A stretch of 64,000 nucleotides of DNA from Novosphingobium sp. SG751A (lineage in GTDB: Bacteria > Pseudomonadota > Alphaproteobacteria > Sphingomonadales > Sphingomonadaceae). The DNA is taken from the NCBI RefSeq assembly GCF_013149295.1, contig NZ_JABGCB010000006.1:1-64000 (forward strand), given 5' to 3'. The notes under the pieces are model-generated. The model did not search any database, was not told where the DNA came from, and saw only the letters and a list, made by a program, of their open reading frames with translations. Shown in pieces: positions 36,037-45,721 of this stretch; position 1 is the first letter of the stretch; each line of letters opens with the position of its first letter. Both the position numbers and the translations under genes were made by a program.

Positions 36037-36689
36037 GCCAAAAACCGCTCCATGGCTGCAAAGACCAGATCCTCGTCCAACCGCCCCACCTGCACCCCCT
36101 GCCAGCCCAGCAGGCCGCGCGTATAGGCCGAGGCCGAGCGGGCCAGCGTGGCTGGAACGGCGCGCAACCGGCGCGTGTCATGGTTGCGCAAATGCTGCAC
36201 CTCATCGACCGGAAAGGCCAGACGGCGGCCATCATGGCGCACCACCACCAGCCGCCCATGTTCGCCCACCGCCATCGGCCCGATCAGAAGCTGGGCGATC
36301 GAGACGCAGATCACCAGCTCGCCGCGCACATTGACCAGGCCCATCAGACCCGGATGCCCCCGATGCGGCAGCGTATGGACCGGGCGCAGGCGCAAAATCT
36401 CATCCAGCACCAGCGTCGGCAGGGCAAACCATTCGGGGCCAAGACGAAAGACCATCACCGATTCCCCGCCGCCATGGTCGGCCTGCCTCTCCGCCTTTGC
36501 GACCGGAGAGGCATCATGATCCACCGGCAGATCGCGGTCGAGCAGCATGGCCGCCGCCTGCGAAAAGCGGGGGCAATTGCGGCAATGGGAATGGCGCGGC
36601 AATTCGGGACAGGACTTATCCCCCTGAATCCCTATGATTTTCCAGCAGGCGTCAATCTGCGGCCCGGTCGCGGAACGATGCTGTCCCAT
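36033..36689 (-). CDS. wspD: WspD-type CheW coupling protein
   Basis: A 218-residue CheW protein with the WspD-specific N-terminal extension: ACWKIIGIQGDKSCPELPRH followed by HCRNCPRFSQAAAMLLDR, which carries three cysteines in a metal-site-like arrangement. The CheW domain follows (VFRLGPEWFALPTLVLDEIL, LMGLVNVRGELVICVSI). It links the receptor array to WspE. Its ATG overlaps the wspC stop by one base. Confidence 0.92.
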   Translation of the reverse strand: MGQHRSATGPQIDACWKIIGIQGDKSCPELPRHSHCRNCPRFSQAAAMLLDRDLPVDHDASPVAKAERQADHGGGESVMVFRLGPEWFALPTLVLDEILRLRPVHTLPHRGHPGLMGLVNVRGELVICVSIAQLLIGPMAVGEHGRLVVVRHDGRRLAFPVDEVQHLRNHDTRRLRAVPATLARSASAYTRGLLGWQGVQVGRLDEDLVFAAMERFLA

Positions 36690-37933
36690 CAGCTAGTCCG
36701 TTCATCGCGGCGGCGCATCCGCTCGTCGAGCAGCCGTGCCCCGGCATGATCGCCCTCGCGGCGCAGCAAGAGCGCAAGATGACCCAGCGCCTCGACATTG
36801 CCCGGATCGAGATAGAGCACCTTGCGGTAATAATGGGCGGCCGCCTTGCCCTGCCCGCCTGCATCGCTGATCAGGCCCAGCAGCAGCAGCGCATCGGGCG
36901 AAGCGCCATTGTCGCGGATATGGGCCTGGGCGCCGCGCTCGGCTTCCTCCACGCGGCCATCGTCGGCCATCCGGCGCAAAGTGGCCAGATCGGGCACCTT
37001 GGCAGCGGCGGGACGGACGATGGCCTGACGAACCGGCCTGTCGCGCTCCATCACGCGCGCAGGGGCTGCTCGTTTGGGCACGACGGGGCGTATGGCGGCG
37101 CGGGCCGGAACTGCTATGGTTGGCGCAACGGGCGCCGCCTCCGGCGCGCGGCGAAAGGCAAAGGACATGGCCATGCCCGCCGAGACGAAACCTTCCTCGC
37201 GCATCAATCCCGCCTCGGAATGGCCGACGAACAGGGTGCCATCGGGAGCCAACAGGCGCCGCAGCACGGCAATCGCTTGTTTCTGGCGAGGTATATCAAA
37301 GTAAATCAGCATATTACGACAAAAAATGACATCAAAACTGCCCGCCTGCGCCATAAAGCCGGAGGCGAAAATATTGCCCTGACTGAAGCGGACCGGGGCG
37401 CGAACCTCTTCACGCAGCGCCCAGCCATGAGGGGCAGCATCGAAATAGCGGTCGCGAAAGCCAAGCTCATGGCCGCGAAAGGAATTGCGGCCATAAACCC
37501 CTGCGCGCGCCATATCGATGGCATGTTGGCTGATATCGACCGCCTCGATGTTGAAGCGATGCGGGGCAATGCCGCTCTCCATCAGCGCCATGGCCATCGT
37601 ATAGGCTTCCTCACCGGTCGAGCAGGGCAGGCTGAGCAGGCGCGCGCAGGCCTGCGGATCGGCGCGCAGGCGCGGGCCCAGCACATCGCCCTCCATTGCG
37701 CGAAAGGCCTGAGGGTTGCGGAAAAACCATGTTTCGGGGACGACAACGGCTTCGATCAGTTGCTGCACTTCGGCAGAGGAAGCCTGCAACAGCGCCCAAT
37801 AGGCGTCGGTATCGCGGCATGCGGTCTCGCGGCGGCGCGTCTCGACCGCGCGTTCAATCGCGCCCGGCCCGATGGTGGCCGCGCTCAGACCCATCACCCG
37901 TTCGAGCAGGTCGGCAAAGCGGGTGTCGTTCAT
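36689..37933 (-). CDS. wspC: WspC-type receptor methyltransferase (CheR with TPR)
   Basis: A 414-residue protein: CheR N-terminal helix bundle, then a SAM-dependent methyltransferase domain (LLSLPCSTGEEAYTMAM, VDISQHAIDMARAGVYG, VIFCRNMLIYFD), an Ala/Pro-rich linker (about 270-330) and tetratricopeptide-like helices at the C-terminus (GNVEALGHLALLLRREGDH). The TPR end is typical of WspC, which methylates WspA. Overlaps wspB by 4 bases. Confidence 0.92.
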   Translation of the reverse strand: MNDTRFADLLERVMGLSAATIGPGAIERAVETRRRETACRDTDAYWALLQASSAEVQQLIEAVVVPETWFFRNPQAFRAMEGDVLGPRLRADPQACARLLSLPCSTGEEAYTMAMALMESGIAPHRFNIEAVDISQHAIDMARAGVYGRNSFRGHELGFRDRYFDAAPHGWALREEVRAPVRFSQGNIFASGFMAQAGSFDVIFCRNMLIYFDIPRQKQAIAVLRRLLAPDGTLFVGHSEAGLMREEGFVSAGMAMSFAFRRAPEAAPVAPTIAVPARAAIRPVVPKRAAPARVMERDRPVRQAIVRPAAAKVPDLATLRRMADDGRVEEAERGAQAHIRDNGASPDALLLLGLISDAGGQGKAAAHYYRKVLYLDPGNVEALGHLALLLRREGDHAGARLLDERMRRRDERTS

Positions 37934-38349
37934 GGATGAGCCTCTATGCGCAAGGCCCCATCCAGCATTTCAGGCGGCAGCAGATCGGGCAGATCGACCC
38001 GCTGAATCAGCCCTTCCGGCCCGGTGGCAAAGGGCGCGAAATCTTCCGGTTCAAGCCGCAGCATCGTGGTGGCATTTTCCGCGATCAGGCCCAGCAGGGC
38101 ATTGTGATGGCCCACCACGATGATCCGCGTGGACAATCGCCGCCGCGCCGGGCGCCCCAGATCGATCTGGCACAGATCGATCACCGGCACGAATTGTCCA
38201 CGATATTCAAAGGTCTGATCCGTGGGCACGTCGGCGGTGTCGGGCCCTTGCCGGATCGTCCGCAGGGGCGCCAGCGGCACGATCTCGACAATCCGATCAG
38301 CCGCCAGCGCAAAGCTGCCTTCACCGATGCGGAAATGAAGAAAGAGCAT
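37930..38349 (-). CDS. wspB: WspB-type CheW coupling protein
   Basis: A 139-residue single-domain CheW protein (LHFRIGEGSFALAADRIVEIVPL, YRGQFVPVIDLCQIDLG). It is the second, shorter coupling protein of the system. It follows wspA by 32 bases and overlaps wspC by 4. Confidence 0.9.
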   Translation of the reverse strand: MLFLHFRIGEGSFALAADRIVEIVPLAPLRTIRQGPDTADVPTDQTFEYRGQFVPVIDLCQIDLGRPARRRLSTRIIVVGHHNALLGLIAENATTMLRLEPEDFAPFATGPEGLIQRVDLPDLLPPEMLDGALRIEAHP

Positions 38350-38381
38350 GAGCCGCAGATCCTGTTGTTACGCGCCCCTCA

Positions 38382-39962
38382 TCAGGCCGATGTCAGTTTG
38401 AAACGGGCGATACTGCCGTGCAGATTGGTCGAAACAAGGTTGAGCTCTTCGATGGCCGAGGTCGACTGGCGCAGGGATTCAACCGTCTGTTGGGTCGCCT
38501 CGCTCAATTGCACCAACGCCTCGCTAATCTGTTCGGCGCCCGTGGCCTGGGTCTGCATCCCCTCGTTCACGCTTTCGAAACGCGGGGCAAGCGCCTGAAC
38601 CTGCATGATAATGTCGGAGAACTTGTCGCCAATGGCATGCACGTCATGCATCCCCCGGCGCACTTCCTCGGAAAACTTGTCCATGCCCATCACGCTGGCC
38701 GAAACGGCGGATTGGATGTCCTTGACCATCTGTTCGATGTCATAGGTGGCAACGGCGGTCTGATCGGCCAGACGGCGGATTTCCGAGGATACGACCGCAA
38801 AGCCGCGCCCATATTCGCCCGCTTTTTCCGCCTCGATCGCGGCATTGAGCGAGAGCAGGTTGGTCTGATCGGCAACCTTGGTGATCGTGGTCACCACCTG
38901 ATTGATATCGCCTGCTTTTTCGTTCAGCACCGCCAGCTTGGCATTGATCGAATTGGCCGCTTCCATCACCTGCGCCATCGTGTCTTCCATCTCGGCCAGA
39001 CCGCTGCGCCCACCCGAGGCAAGGGCGGCCGCAGCCTCGGATACGGCGGCCACATCGGTCATCGTGCGCACCAGTTCCTTGGACGTAACGGCGATTTCGC
39101 GTGAAGTCGCGCCGATCTGGGTGGTGGTGGCGGCCACTTCGGCGGCGGTGGCCTGTTGCTGCTTGGACGTGGCGGCGATCTCGGTCATCGAGGTGCTGAC
39201 GCGGATGCCCGAGCGCTGCACCTGCCCGACCAGCTCCATCACCTCTTCGGCCATGCGGTTGAAGCCTTCGCTCAGGTCGCCCAGTTCATCGTCGCGCATG
39301 ATCGGCATGCGCTGGGTGAAATCGCCCTGACGCATCGTGTCCATCAGGCCCGTCAGGCGCTTGAGCGGCGGAATGATCGCGGAAAGCAGCATATAACCGG
39401 CCAGCAAAGCCACAGCCAACGCGATCAGGAAGCCGACCGTCATCGAATTCTGCAAGGATACGATCTGCCCGCCGATCTCGCCGATTCTTTCCACCGCGCG
39501 CTTCTGATTGCCCTGCGCCAGCGCGCCGGTATCGTCATAAGCGATTTTATAGCGCGAAAGCAGGACATCGGTCTGCCCCGTGCCGGCATAAACGTTCTGC
39601 TCGGCGTTGCGATAGGCGGCGTAATCGCGCTTAAAGCGGGCAAAGGCCTCGCGGTCGGTTTCAGTGAAGATCGTCGGCTCATAGGCCGCGATCATCGGTT
39701 CGACCGAGGATGGCGGGGTGTCCACGCGGTTGGCGCCCTTGCCTTGGCCGACAACCTCACGCGCCTTAAGGAAATCGGCCACCAGAGCATCCTTGAGCAA
39801 GGCGCTCTGGTAAAGCCCGGCCACAGCATCGTTGTTCAGCGCAACGGCATGGTCCTCGGTCATCGCCAGTCGCGAATGGGCAAACAGGCCAACGATCAGG
39901 ATCGTCGCCACAATTCCGGTAAATCCCGCCAAAATCAGGGTGCGAATATTAAACTTGACCAT
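38382..39962 (-). CDS. wspA: WspA-type methyl-accepting chemoreceptor
   Basis: A 526-residue receptor: membrane helix 1 at about residues 6-28, a periplasmic four-helix domain, membrane helix 2 (MTVGFLIALAVALLAGYMLLS), a HAMP domain (PLKRLTGLMDTMRQGDFTQRM) and a signalling domain with the conserved hairpin tip (ITKVADQTNLLSLNAAIEAEKAGEYGRGFAVVSSEIRRLAD). ATG at 39962 with GAGAGGG upstream is preferred to one seven codons earlier. First gene of the operon; in pseudomonads WspA forms clusters and responds to surface contact. Confidence 0.93.
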   Translation of the reverse strand: MVKFNIRTLILAGFTGIVATILIVGLFAHSRLAMTEDHAVALNNDAVAGLYQSALLKDALVADFLKAREVVGQGKGANRVDTPPSSVEPMIAAYEPTIFTETDREAFARFKRDYAAYRNAEQNVYAGTGQTDVLLSRYKIAYDDTGALAQGNQKRAVERIGEIGGQIVSLQNSMTVGFLIALAVALLAGYMLLSAIIPPLKRLTGLMDTMRQGDFTQRMPIMRDDELGDLSEGFNRMAEEVMELVGQVQRSGIRVSTSMTEIAATSKQQQATAAEVAATTTQIGATSREIAVTSKELVRTMTDVAAVSEAAAALASGGRSGLAEMEDTMAQVMEAANSINAKLAVLNEKAGDINQVVTTITKVADQTNLLSLNAAIEAEKAGEYGRGFAVVSSEIRRLADQTAVATYDIEQMVKDIQSAVSASVMGMDKFSEEVRRGMHDVHAIGDKFSDIIMQVQALAPRFESVNEGMQTQATGAEQISEALVQLSEATQQTVESLRQSTSAIEELNLVSTNLHGSIARFKLTSA

Positions 39963-40221
39963 GATCACCCTCTCGAAGCGCAAGCGTAAATCCCGACGCC
40001 TGATATAAACGACTGACTACGGAAGCTTCCAACAATGTTCCGGCCCCGAAACCCTCCGGGTTTTTCCCAGCGACCCCTATTGGCTAAAACCCCATTTTGG
40101 CTAAGATAGTCTTAATAGAGGTGTAAATCCGTCGAATCCATCGCCGCCGGGAAGGGATTGATTAATCCTACCGGCGATATGGTAACCCCAGAGAATAAGA
40201 GCTGTTGCGAGGGATGCCCGG
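39963..40221. promoter_or_regulatory. divergent region between wspA and GAF-GGDEF-EAL gene
   Basis: 259 bases serving two cyclic-di-GMP genes. Visible: a perfect GGAAGCTTCC palindrome (40021-40030); a small AAACCC/GGGTTT hairpin with T-run (40049-40065); two direct copies of TTGGCTAA (40080-40087, 40097-40104; 17 apart); and a hairpin with GGATT-GATT-AATCC (40155-40168) inside TCGCCG/CGGCGA (40141-40146, 40172-40177), in the leader of the rightward gene. The binders are unknown. Confidence 0.45.
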
Positions 40222-42117
40222 GTGATCGATCTCAGGGTTACTACGCTGGAACACATTGCCCGCGGCGACTCGCTCGAACGCGTGATGGACCATTTGTGCC
40301 GGGCGTTTGAGGCCAATTTTCCCGAGGTGATCTGCTCGGTGCTGATGGTGGACCGGGGTGGGATGCTCCATCCGCTGGCCGCGCCCAGCCTGCCCGATGC
40401 CTATAGCGCGGCGCTCGACAATGTGGCCATCGGGCCCAATGTCGGCTCCTGCGGCACGGCGGCCTATATCCGCGCGCCGGTCGAGGTGCGCGATATTGCC
40501 GCAGATCCGCGCTGGGCCAATTTCCGTGATGGCGCGCTGCCGCTCGGGCTGAGGGCGTGCTGGTCCTCGCCCATTCTCGATCCCTCGGGCCTCGTGCTGG
40601 CCACTTTCGCGCTCTATTTCCGCCAAAGCCGGGGGCCGACGCCCGGCGAGCGGCAATTGGTCGAAATCTGCATCCATTTGTGCGAACTGGCCATGGCGCG
40701 CCATTTGCGCGTCACCGAGCGCGAGCGCAGCGCGAATATGGATGCGCTGACCAATCTGCCCAATCGGCGCAGTTTTGAGCAGACGCTGGCCCATCTCGAT
40801 TGCGATCTGCCCGGATCATGGGCGCTGATGCTGGTCGATCTGGACAATCTGAAGACCACCAATGACACATTCGGCCATGAGGCGGGTGATCGGCTGCTCC
40901 AGGAAACCGCCGGGCGACTGGCCCATCTGGCCGCGCCCGACCGTGCCTTTCGCATCGGCGGGGATGAATTCGCCATCCTGATCGTAGCGCCCGAAAGGTT
41001 GAGCGCGCTGGAGGCTTTTGCCGATCATATACTGGCGCATATGGGCGCAACAATCGATTTCGCCACCTTCTCGATCCTTCCCGAGGCCACCATCGGCTTT
41101 GCCGCGTTAAGCGATCAGGATAGCAATGCGATCGATACGCTGCGCAATGCCGACCATGCGCTGTTTCATGCAAAATCGGTGCATCGAGGCGGATTTCTGC
41201 GCTTTACCCCGGAAATGAGCGATCCTGTGGCCGCCCGCCTGTCCTCAATCTCGACGGTTCAGGCCGCGATGGCTGAGGGGCGCCTGCGCGCATGGTATCA
41301 ACCCATCGTCCGGTTGAGCGACCGGCGCATTGTCGGGCTGGAGGCGCTGTGCCGCATGGTCACGCCCGAAGGCGCGATCATTCCCGCAGGCGCCTTTGCC
41401 GAAGCCACCATCGCCCCCGGCATCGCCAGCCAATTGACCCGTGTCATGCTGGAAATAGTGGCCGCCGATCTGCGCATGTGGCGCGACGCGGGCATTCCCC
41501 CCATTTCGATGGCGGTGAATGTCACGGCGACCGATCTGCGCGGATCGCGGCTGTTGCAGGTTATCACACAGGCCTTTGCGGGCGATCGCGATCTGATCGG
41601 CCAACTGGTGCTGGAGGTCAACGAAAGCGTCTATTTCGACCGCCACGACCGCAATATGGCGACGACCATTGAGGCCCTGCGCGAACAGGGTATCGGCATC
41701 GCGCTTGACGATTTCGGCACCGGCTATGCTTCGCTGACCCATCTGCTCGATTTTCCCTTCGACAGTCTCAAAATCGACAAATCCTTTATCGACCGCCTGA
41801 CAGTGGACGATCTGAGCAGCACGATCATTGCCGCCCTGCTGGCGATTGCCGATAAACGGGGCGCGACCGTCACCGCCGAAGGGATCGAACATGCCCAGCA
41901 GGCGGCAAGGCTGAGCGAAATGGGCTGTCCCTTTGGTCAGGGCTATCTGTTTTCTCCCGCCGTCGACCGGTCCGAAACCGCCCGCCTGTTGATCCAGCAT
42001 GCCGCCAGCGGGCCGATCAGCGCACCTATGCCGCTGGTCGAAGTGCATGCAGGCAAGAGTCCGCCCTCGGCTAGCTCCTTTCCCGCCGCCGGTGGAGTAC
42101 GCCAAAACAGCGCCTGA
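40222..42117 (+). CDS. GAF-GGDEF-EAL cyclic-di-GMP turnover protein
   Basis: A 631-residue cytoplasmic protein. GAF domain at about residues 10-165 (IGPNVGSCGTAAYIRAPVEVRDIA, ACWSSPIL); GGDEF domain at about 170-330 with intact GGDEF (RIGGDEFA) but no RxxD inhibition site (AAPD at that place); EAL domain at about 345-600 with GLEALCRM, EVNES, LDDFGTGYASL, KIDKSFID and TAEGIEHA, so metal and catalytic residues are largely kept. It may be bifunctional, with GAF input deciding direction. The start is a GTG with GAGGG upstream. It is divergent to the wsp operon, so it probably balances WspR output. Confidence 0.9.
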   Translation: MIDLRVTTLEHIARGDSLERVMDHLCRAFEANFPEVICSVLMVDRGGMLHPLAAPSLPDAYSAALDNVAIGPNVGSCGTAAYIRAPVEVRDIAADPRWANFRDGALPLGLRACWSSPILDPSGLVLATFALYFRQSRGPTPGERQLVEICIHLCELAMARHLRVTERERSANMDALTNLPNRRSFEQTLAHLDCDLPGSWALMLVDLDNLKTTNDTFGHEAGDRLLQETAGRLAHLAAPDRAFRIGGDEFAILIVAPERLSALEAFADHILAHMGATIDFATFSILPEATIGFAALSDQDSNAIDTLRNADHALFHAKSVHRGGFLRFTPEMSDPVAARLSSISTVQAAMAEGRLRAWYQPIVRLSDRRIVGLEALCRMVTPEGAIIPAGAFAEATIAPGIASQLTRVMLEIVAADLRMWRDAGIPPISMAVNVTATDLRGSRLLQVITQAFAGDRDLIGQLVLEVNESVYFDRHDRNMATTIEALREQGIGIALDDFGTGYASLTHLLDFPFDSLKIDKSFIDRLTVDDLSSTIIAALLAIADKRGATVTAEGIEHAQQAARLSEMGCPFGQGYLFSPAVDRSETARLLIQHAASGPISAPMPLVEVHAGKSPPSASSFPAAGGVRQNSA

Positions 42118-42265
42118 ACGGCCCGCTGAGCCCACTTGCTCCTCAGCGCCGACGCCCCCCACCCTCCCGCTGCCATTTTGCGCCTCTACGCCTTCCTGAG
42201 CGCCTCAGGGGGCCATTCCGCCTGCCTAGCATCTTTGTTGCGGGGTTTGACCGCGTGCTTCGAAT

Positions 42266-42303
42266 CGATTATGAAACGATTATTGTACTTCATGTCCGAT
42301 TAT
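42266..42303. promoter_or_regulatory. three phased CGATTAT repeats upstream of CoA-transferase operon
   Basis: CGATTAT occurs at 42266-42272, 42277-42283 and 42297-42303, offsets 11 and 20, so all three lie on one face of the helix. The third continues to the palindrome CGATTATCG (42297-42305). From memory, the PcaR sites of Pseudomonas putida contain CGATAATCG, the reverse complement. The IclR protein encoded at the end of the operon is the expected binder. Confidence 0.6.
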
Positions 42304-42327
42304 CGTTCACATTGGAAAGGTAGCAAG

Positions 42328-43041
42328 GTGTCCGGAAAGATATTTCCCAACCCCGCAGCGGCTTTGGAGGGCCTGCTGTTTGACGGAATGACCATCATGT
42401 CGGGGGGCTTTGGCCTCTCGGGCAATCCAGAGAGCCTGATCCCGCAGATCCGCGCCAGCGGCGTGCGCGATCTGACGGTGATTTCCAACAACGCCGGGGC
42501 CGATGGCTTTGGCCTGTGGATGCTGCTGGAAAGCCGCCAGATCCGCAAAATGATCTCCTCCTATGTGGGCGAGAACAAATTGTTCGAGCAACAGTACCTG
42601 AGCGGTGAACTCGAGCTGGAACTGACCCCGCAGGGCACGCTGGCCGAACGTATTCGCGCCGGGGGCGCGGGCATTCCGGCCTTTTACACCAAGACGGGCG
42701 TGGGCACCGTGGTGGCCGAGGGCAAGCCGACCGAATTTTTCGAAGGCGAGGAATATGTCCGCGAAACATGGCTGCGCGCCGATGTGTCGATCATCAAGGC
42801 ATGGCGGGCCGATCCGGCGGGCAATCTGATGTTCAACAAGACCGCGCGCAATTTCAACCCCAACATGGCCACCGCCGGTCGCGTCACTGTGGTCGAAGTC
42901 GAGGAAATCGTGCCTGCGGGCACATTCGATCCTGATTGCATCCACACGCCGGGGATTTTCGTCGACCGCATCGTGCTGTCCACCATCAATGAAAAGCGCA
43001 TCGAGAAACTGACCACCCGCGAAAAGGAGGCCGCAGCATGA
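42328..43041 (+). CDS. pcaI: 3-oxoacid/3-oxoadipate CoA-transferase subunit A
   Basis: A 237-residue CoA-transferase alpha subunit: [54 protein letters not shown], and [26 protein letters not shown] take the GTG at 42328, 7 bases after GGAAAGG; the frame is open 64 codons further up without support. The sequence resembles ScoA/succinyl-CoA:3-ketoacid transferase as much as PcaI, but the 3-oxoadipyl-CoA thiolase in the same operon argues for 3-oxoadipate. It activates 3-oxoadipate with succinyl-CoA in aromatic catabolism. Confidence 0.85.
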   Translation: MSGKIFPNPAAALEGLLFDGMTIMSGGFGLSGNPESLIPQIRASGVRDLTVISNNAGADGFGLWMLLESRQIRKMISSYVGENKLFEQQYLSGELELELTPQGTLAERIRAGGAGIPAFYTKTGVGTVVAEGKPTEFFEGEEYVRETWLRADVSIIKAWRADPAGNLMFNKTARNFNPNMATAGRVTVVEVEEIVPAGTFDPDCIHTPGIFVDRIVLSTINEKRIEKLTTREKEAAA

Positions 43042-43682
43042 GCTGGACCCGCGATCAAATGGCCGCGCGCGCGGCAAAGGAACTGCGCGACGGCTATTAC
43101 GTGAACCTTGGCATCGGCATCCCCACGCTGGTAGCCAATTATGTGCCCGCAGGCATCACCGTCACGCTGCAATCGGAAAACGGTATGTTGGGCATCGGCC
43201 CCTTCCCCTATGAGGGCGAGGCGGACCCTGACCTGATCAATGCAGGCAAGCAGACCGTGACGGCGCTTCCCACCAGCAGTTTCTTTTCCAGCGCCGACAG
43301 TTTCGCGATGATCCGGGGCGGGCATATCGACATGGCTGTTCTGGGAGCGATGGAAGTGGCCGCCAATGGCGATCTGGCCAACTGGACCATTCCGGGCAAG
43401 ATGGTGAAGGGCATGGGCGGAGCGATGGATCTTGTTGCCGGGGTCAAGCGCATCGTGGTGGTGATGGATCACTGCGCCAAAAACGGCAGCCCCAAGATCC
43501 TGCCGCAATGCACTTTGCCGCTGACGGGGCGCGGAGTGGTCGATCTCATCATCACCGATCTGGCCGTGATCGCGGTGGACAAGAAAGTGGGCGGATTGAC
43601 GCTGGTCGAATGCGCGCCCGGAGTTTCGGTGGATGATGTGGTGGCCAAGACGGGCGCGCCCTTGAAGGTAAGTGCAGCATGA
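43038..43682 (+). CDS. pcaJ: 3-oxoacid/3-oxoadipate CoA-transferase subunit B
   Basis: A 214-residue beta subunit that carries the catalytic glutamate in [40 protein letters not shown] and [15 protein letters not shown] are further family marks. It overlaps subunit A and the thiolase by 4 bases on each side, so the three products are made in step. Confidence 0.87.
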   Translation: MSWTRDQMAARAAKELRDGYYVNLGIGIPTLVANYVPAGITVTLQSENGMLGIGPFPYEGEADPDLINAGKQTVTALPTSSFFSSADSFAMIRGGHIDMAVLGAMEVAANGDLANWTIPGKMVKGMGGAMDLVAGVKRIVVVMDHCAKNGSPKILPQCTLPLTGRGVVDLIITDLAVIAVDKKVGGLTLVECAPGVSVDDVVAKTGAPLKVSAA

Positions 43683-44881
43683 CGCAGGCTTTTATCTGTG
43701 ACGCGATCCGCACGCCCATCGGGCGGCTGAACGGCTCGCTTTCGACCATCCGTGCCGACGACCTTGCCGCGATCCCGCTGCGTGCGCTTATGCTGCGCAA
43801 CATGGGCGTGGATTGGGGCGCGGTGGATGACATCATTCTGGGCTGCGCCAATCAGGCGGGCGAGGACAATCGCAATCTGGCCCGCATGGCAGGCCTGCTC
43901 TCCGGCCTGCCCAAGGAAGTGCCGGGGACGACCGTCAATCGCCTGTGCGGATCCGGCCTGAATGCGGTAGGCATCGCGGCCCAGGCGATCCGCAGCGGGG
44001 ACGCCGACCTCATCATCGCGGGCGGCGCGGAAAGCATGACCCGCGCGCCTTATGTCCTTGGCAAGGCGGGCAACGCCTTTGGCCGCGATCAGAAGATCGA
44101 GGACACCACGCTTGGCTGGCGCTTCATCAATCCGGCGATGAAGGCGACATGGGGTGTTGATACGATGCCGCAAACGGCGGAAAATGTCGCCTCCGAATGG
44201 AATGTCTCGCGCGAAGATCAGGACGCTTTTGCCCTGCTCAGCCAGCAGAAATGCGCCGCCGCACAGGCCAATGGGCGTCTGGCGGCGGAAATCGTGGCGG
44301 TTGAAGTCCCGCAGAAAAAGGGAGAACCCCTTGTTTTTGCTCAGGATGAACACCCACGCGCGACCACATTGGAGGCTCTGGCCAAGTTGAAACCCGTGGT
44401 GCGCGCCGATGGCACGATCACGGCGGGTAATGCCAGCGGTTTGAACGATGGCGCCGCCGCGATGATCATCGCCAGCGAAAATGCAGCCAAAACCCATGGC
44501 CTGACCCCGCGCGCGCGGGTGGTAGCGATGGCCAGCGCAGGCGTGGCACCCCGCGTGATGGGCATCGGCCCGGTCGAGGCGGCCCGGCGTCTGTTCGCCC
44601 GGACAGGCTTGGCCATGGCCGATATGGACGTGATCGAACTCAACGAGGCCTTTGCCGCGCAGGGCATCGCCACTTTGCGCGATCTGGGCGTCGATATGGG
44701 TGATCCGCGCGTCAATCCCAATGGCGGGGCGATCGCATTGGGGCATCCCTTGGGTATGTCGGGCGCGCGCATCACGCTCTCGGCGGTCGAGGAATTGCAG
44801 CGGACGGGCGGTCGTTATGCCCTCGCCTTCATGTGCGTAGGCGTGGGCCAAGGCATTGCCGCGATTGTCGAGCGGGTCTGA
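43679..44881 (+). CDS. pcaF: 3-oxoadipyl-CoA thiolase
   Basis: A 400-residue thiolase. Active Cys in [15 protein letters not shown] (about residue 90), His in [19 protein letters not shown] (about 357) and second Cys in [10 protein letters not shown] (about 386). [25 protein letters not shown] and [30 protein letters not shown] match the PcaF branch rather than acetoacetyl-CoA thiolases. It splits 3-oxoadipyl-CoA to succinyl-CoA and acetyl-CoA. Overlaps subunit B by 4 bases; the regulator gene follows after 56. Confidence 0.9.
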   Translation: MTQAFICDAIRTPIGRLNGSLSTIRADDLAAIPLRALMLRNMGVDWGAVDDIILGCANQAGEDNRNLARMAGLLSGLPKEVPGTTVNRLCGSGLNAVGIAAQAIRSGDADLIIAGGAESMTRAPYVLGKAGNAFGRDQKIEDTTLGWRFINPAMKATWGVDTMPQTAENVASEWNVSREDQDAFALLSQQKCAAAQANGRLAAEIVAVEVPQKKGEPLVFAQDEHPRATTLEALAKLKPVVRADGTITAGNASGLNDGAAAMIIASENAAKTHGLTPRARVVAMASAGVAPRVMGIGPVEAARRLFARTGLAMADMDVIELNEAFAAQGIATLRDLGVDMGDPRVNPNGGAIALGHPLGMSGARITLSAVEELQRTGGRYALAFMCVGVGQGIAAIVERV

Positions 44882-44937
44882 ACCTCGACAGGCATGGCGG
44901 GGGCTGTCATAGGCCCTCGCCTAAAGGAGATGCGCGC

Positions 44938-45708
44938 ATGAGCCAGTCAGACCCCGATTTCATGCAATCTCTGGCCCGCGGCCTGATGGTCATGGAGGCC
45001 TTTGTCGAATTGGGCCCGGATCAGTCCATCGCCAGCCTTGCTCGCCACACCGGCCTGCCGCGCGGGGTGGTGGCGCGTTGCCTGCATACGCTGGTGATGA
45101 CCGGCTATGTGGCTCAGGATGAAAGATCTTTTTCGGTGCGGCCCAAGGTCTTGGGGCTGGCGCGCGCCTATCTTTCGGACCGCTCCCTCTCGGCGATTGC
45201 TCAGCCCTTGCTGGAAAATCTGCGCGATAGGCTCGGGGAATCCTGTTCTCTTGGGGTGCTGGACGGGGCCGATGTGCTCTATGTCGCACGGGCCTCGCAC
45301 AGCCGGATCTTGGCGATCGGCCTGCATGTCGGCAGTCGTCTTCCGGCGTGGTGTACGTCCATGGGCCGTATTTTGCTCTCCAGCCTGCCGCTGGAGCAGC
45401 GCGAGGCTTTGCTCCCCCCTGCCCCCCTGCCCTCGCGCACGCCCCATACGGTGGCTTCTCTGGAGGATCTGCGCGCGATTCTGGACGGGGTCGCCCGTGA
45501 TGGGCTGGCCATTGTCGATCAGGAGCTTGAGGTTGGGCTGCGCTCGGTCGCGGTGCCGGTGCGCAATGCCAAAGGTCTGGTGATCGCGGCGCTCAATGTC
45601 GGCGTCAATGCAATGGAGCATAGTGTCGAGCATTTGCGCTCGAATATCGCTCCTGCCCTGATCGAAACGGCGCGGATGGTGGGGCTGGCCAGCGCGTCGG
45701 GGCTGTAA
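44938..45708 (+). CDS. IclR-family regulator, PcaR/PcaU-like
   Basis: A 256-residue IclR regulator. The N-terminal winged helix (QSLARGLMVMEAFVELGPDQSIASLARHTGLPRGVVARCLHTLVMTGYV) is followed by the ligand domain with SLGVLDGADVLYVARA, GSRLPAWCTSMGRILLSSL and DQELEVGLRSVAVPVRNAKG. This is the sub-branch of PcaR/PcaU/PobR. ATG at 44938 follows AAAGGAGA; an upstream frame extension has no signal. It probably senses 3-oxoadipate and controls the operon through the CGATTAT repeats. Confidence 0.87.
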   Translation: MSQSDPDFMQSLARGLMVMEAFVELGPDQSIASLARHTGLPRGVVARCLHTLVMTGYVAQDERSFSVRPKVLGLARAYLSDRSLSAIAQPLLENLRDRLGESCSLGVLDGADVLYVARASHSRILAIGLHVGSRLPAWCTSMGRILLSSLPLEQREALLPPAPLPSRTPHTVASLEDLRAILDGVARDGLAIVDQELEVGLRSVAVPVRNAKGLVIAALNVGVNAMEHSVEHLRSNIAPALIETARMVGLASASGL

Positions 45709-45721
45709 TTTCAAACCGTTG

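Noticed and set aside
40141..40177. Cyclic-di-GMP riboswitch in the leader of the GAF-GGDEF-EAL gene
   Set aside because: There is a simple hairpin but none of the conserved cores of GEMM-type riboswitches that I could recognise.
42118..42327. Extended start of the CoA-transferase A subunit
   Set aside because: It would cover the CGATTAT repeats and promoter; the conserved family N-terminus begins at the GTG at 42328.
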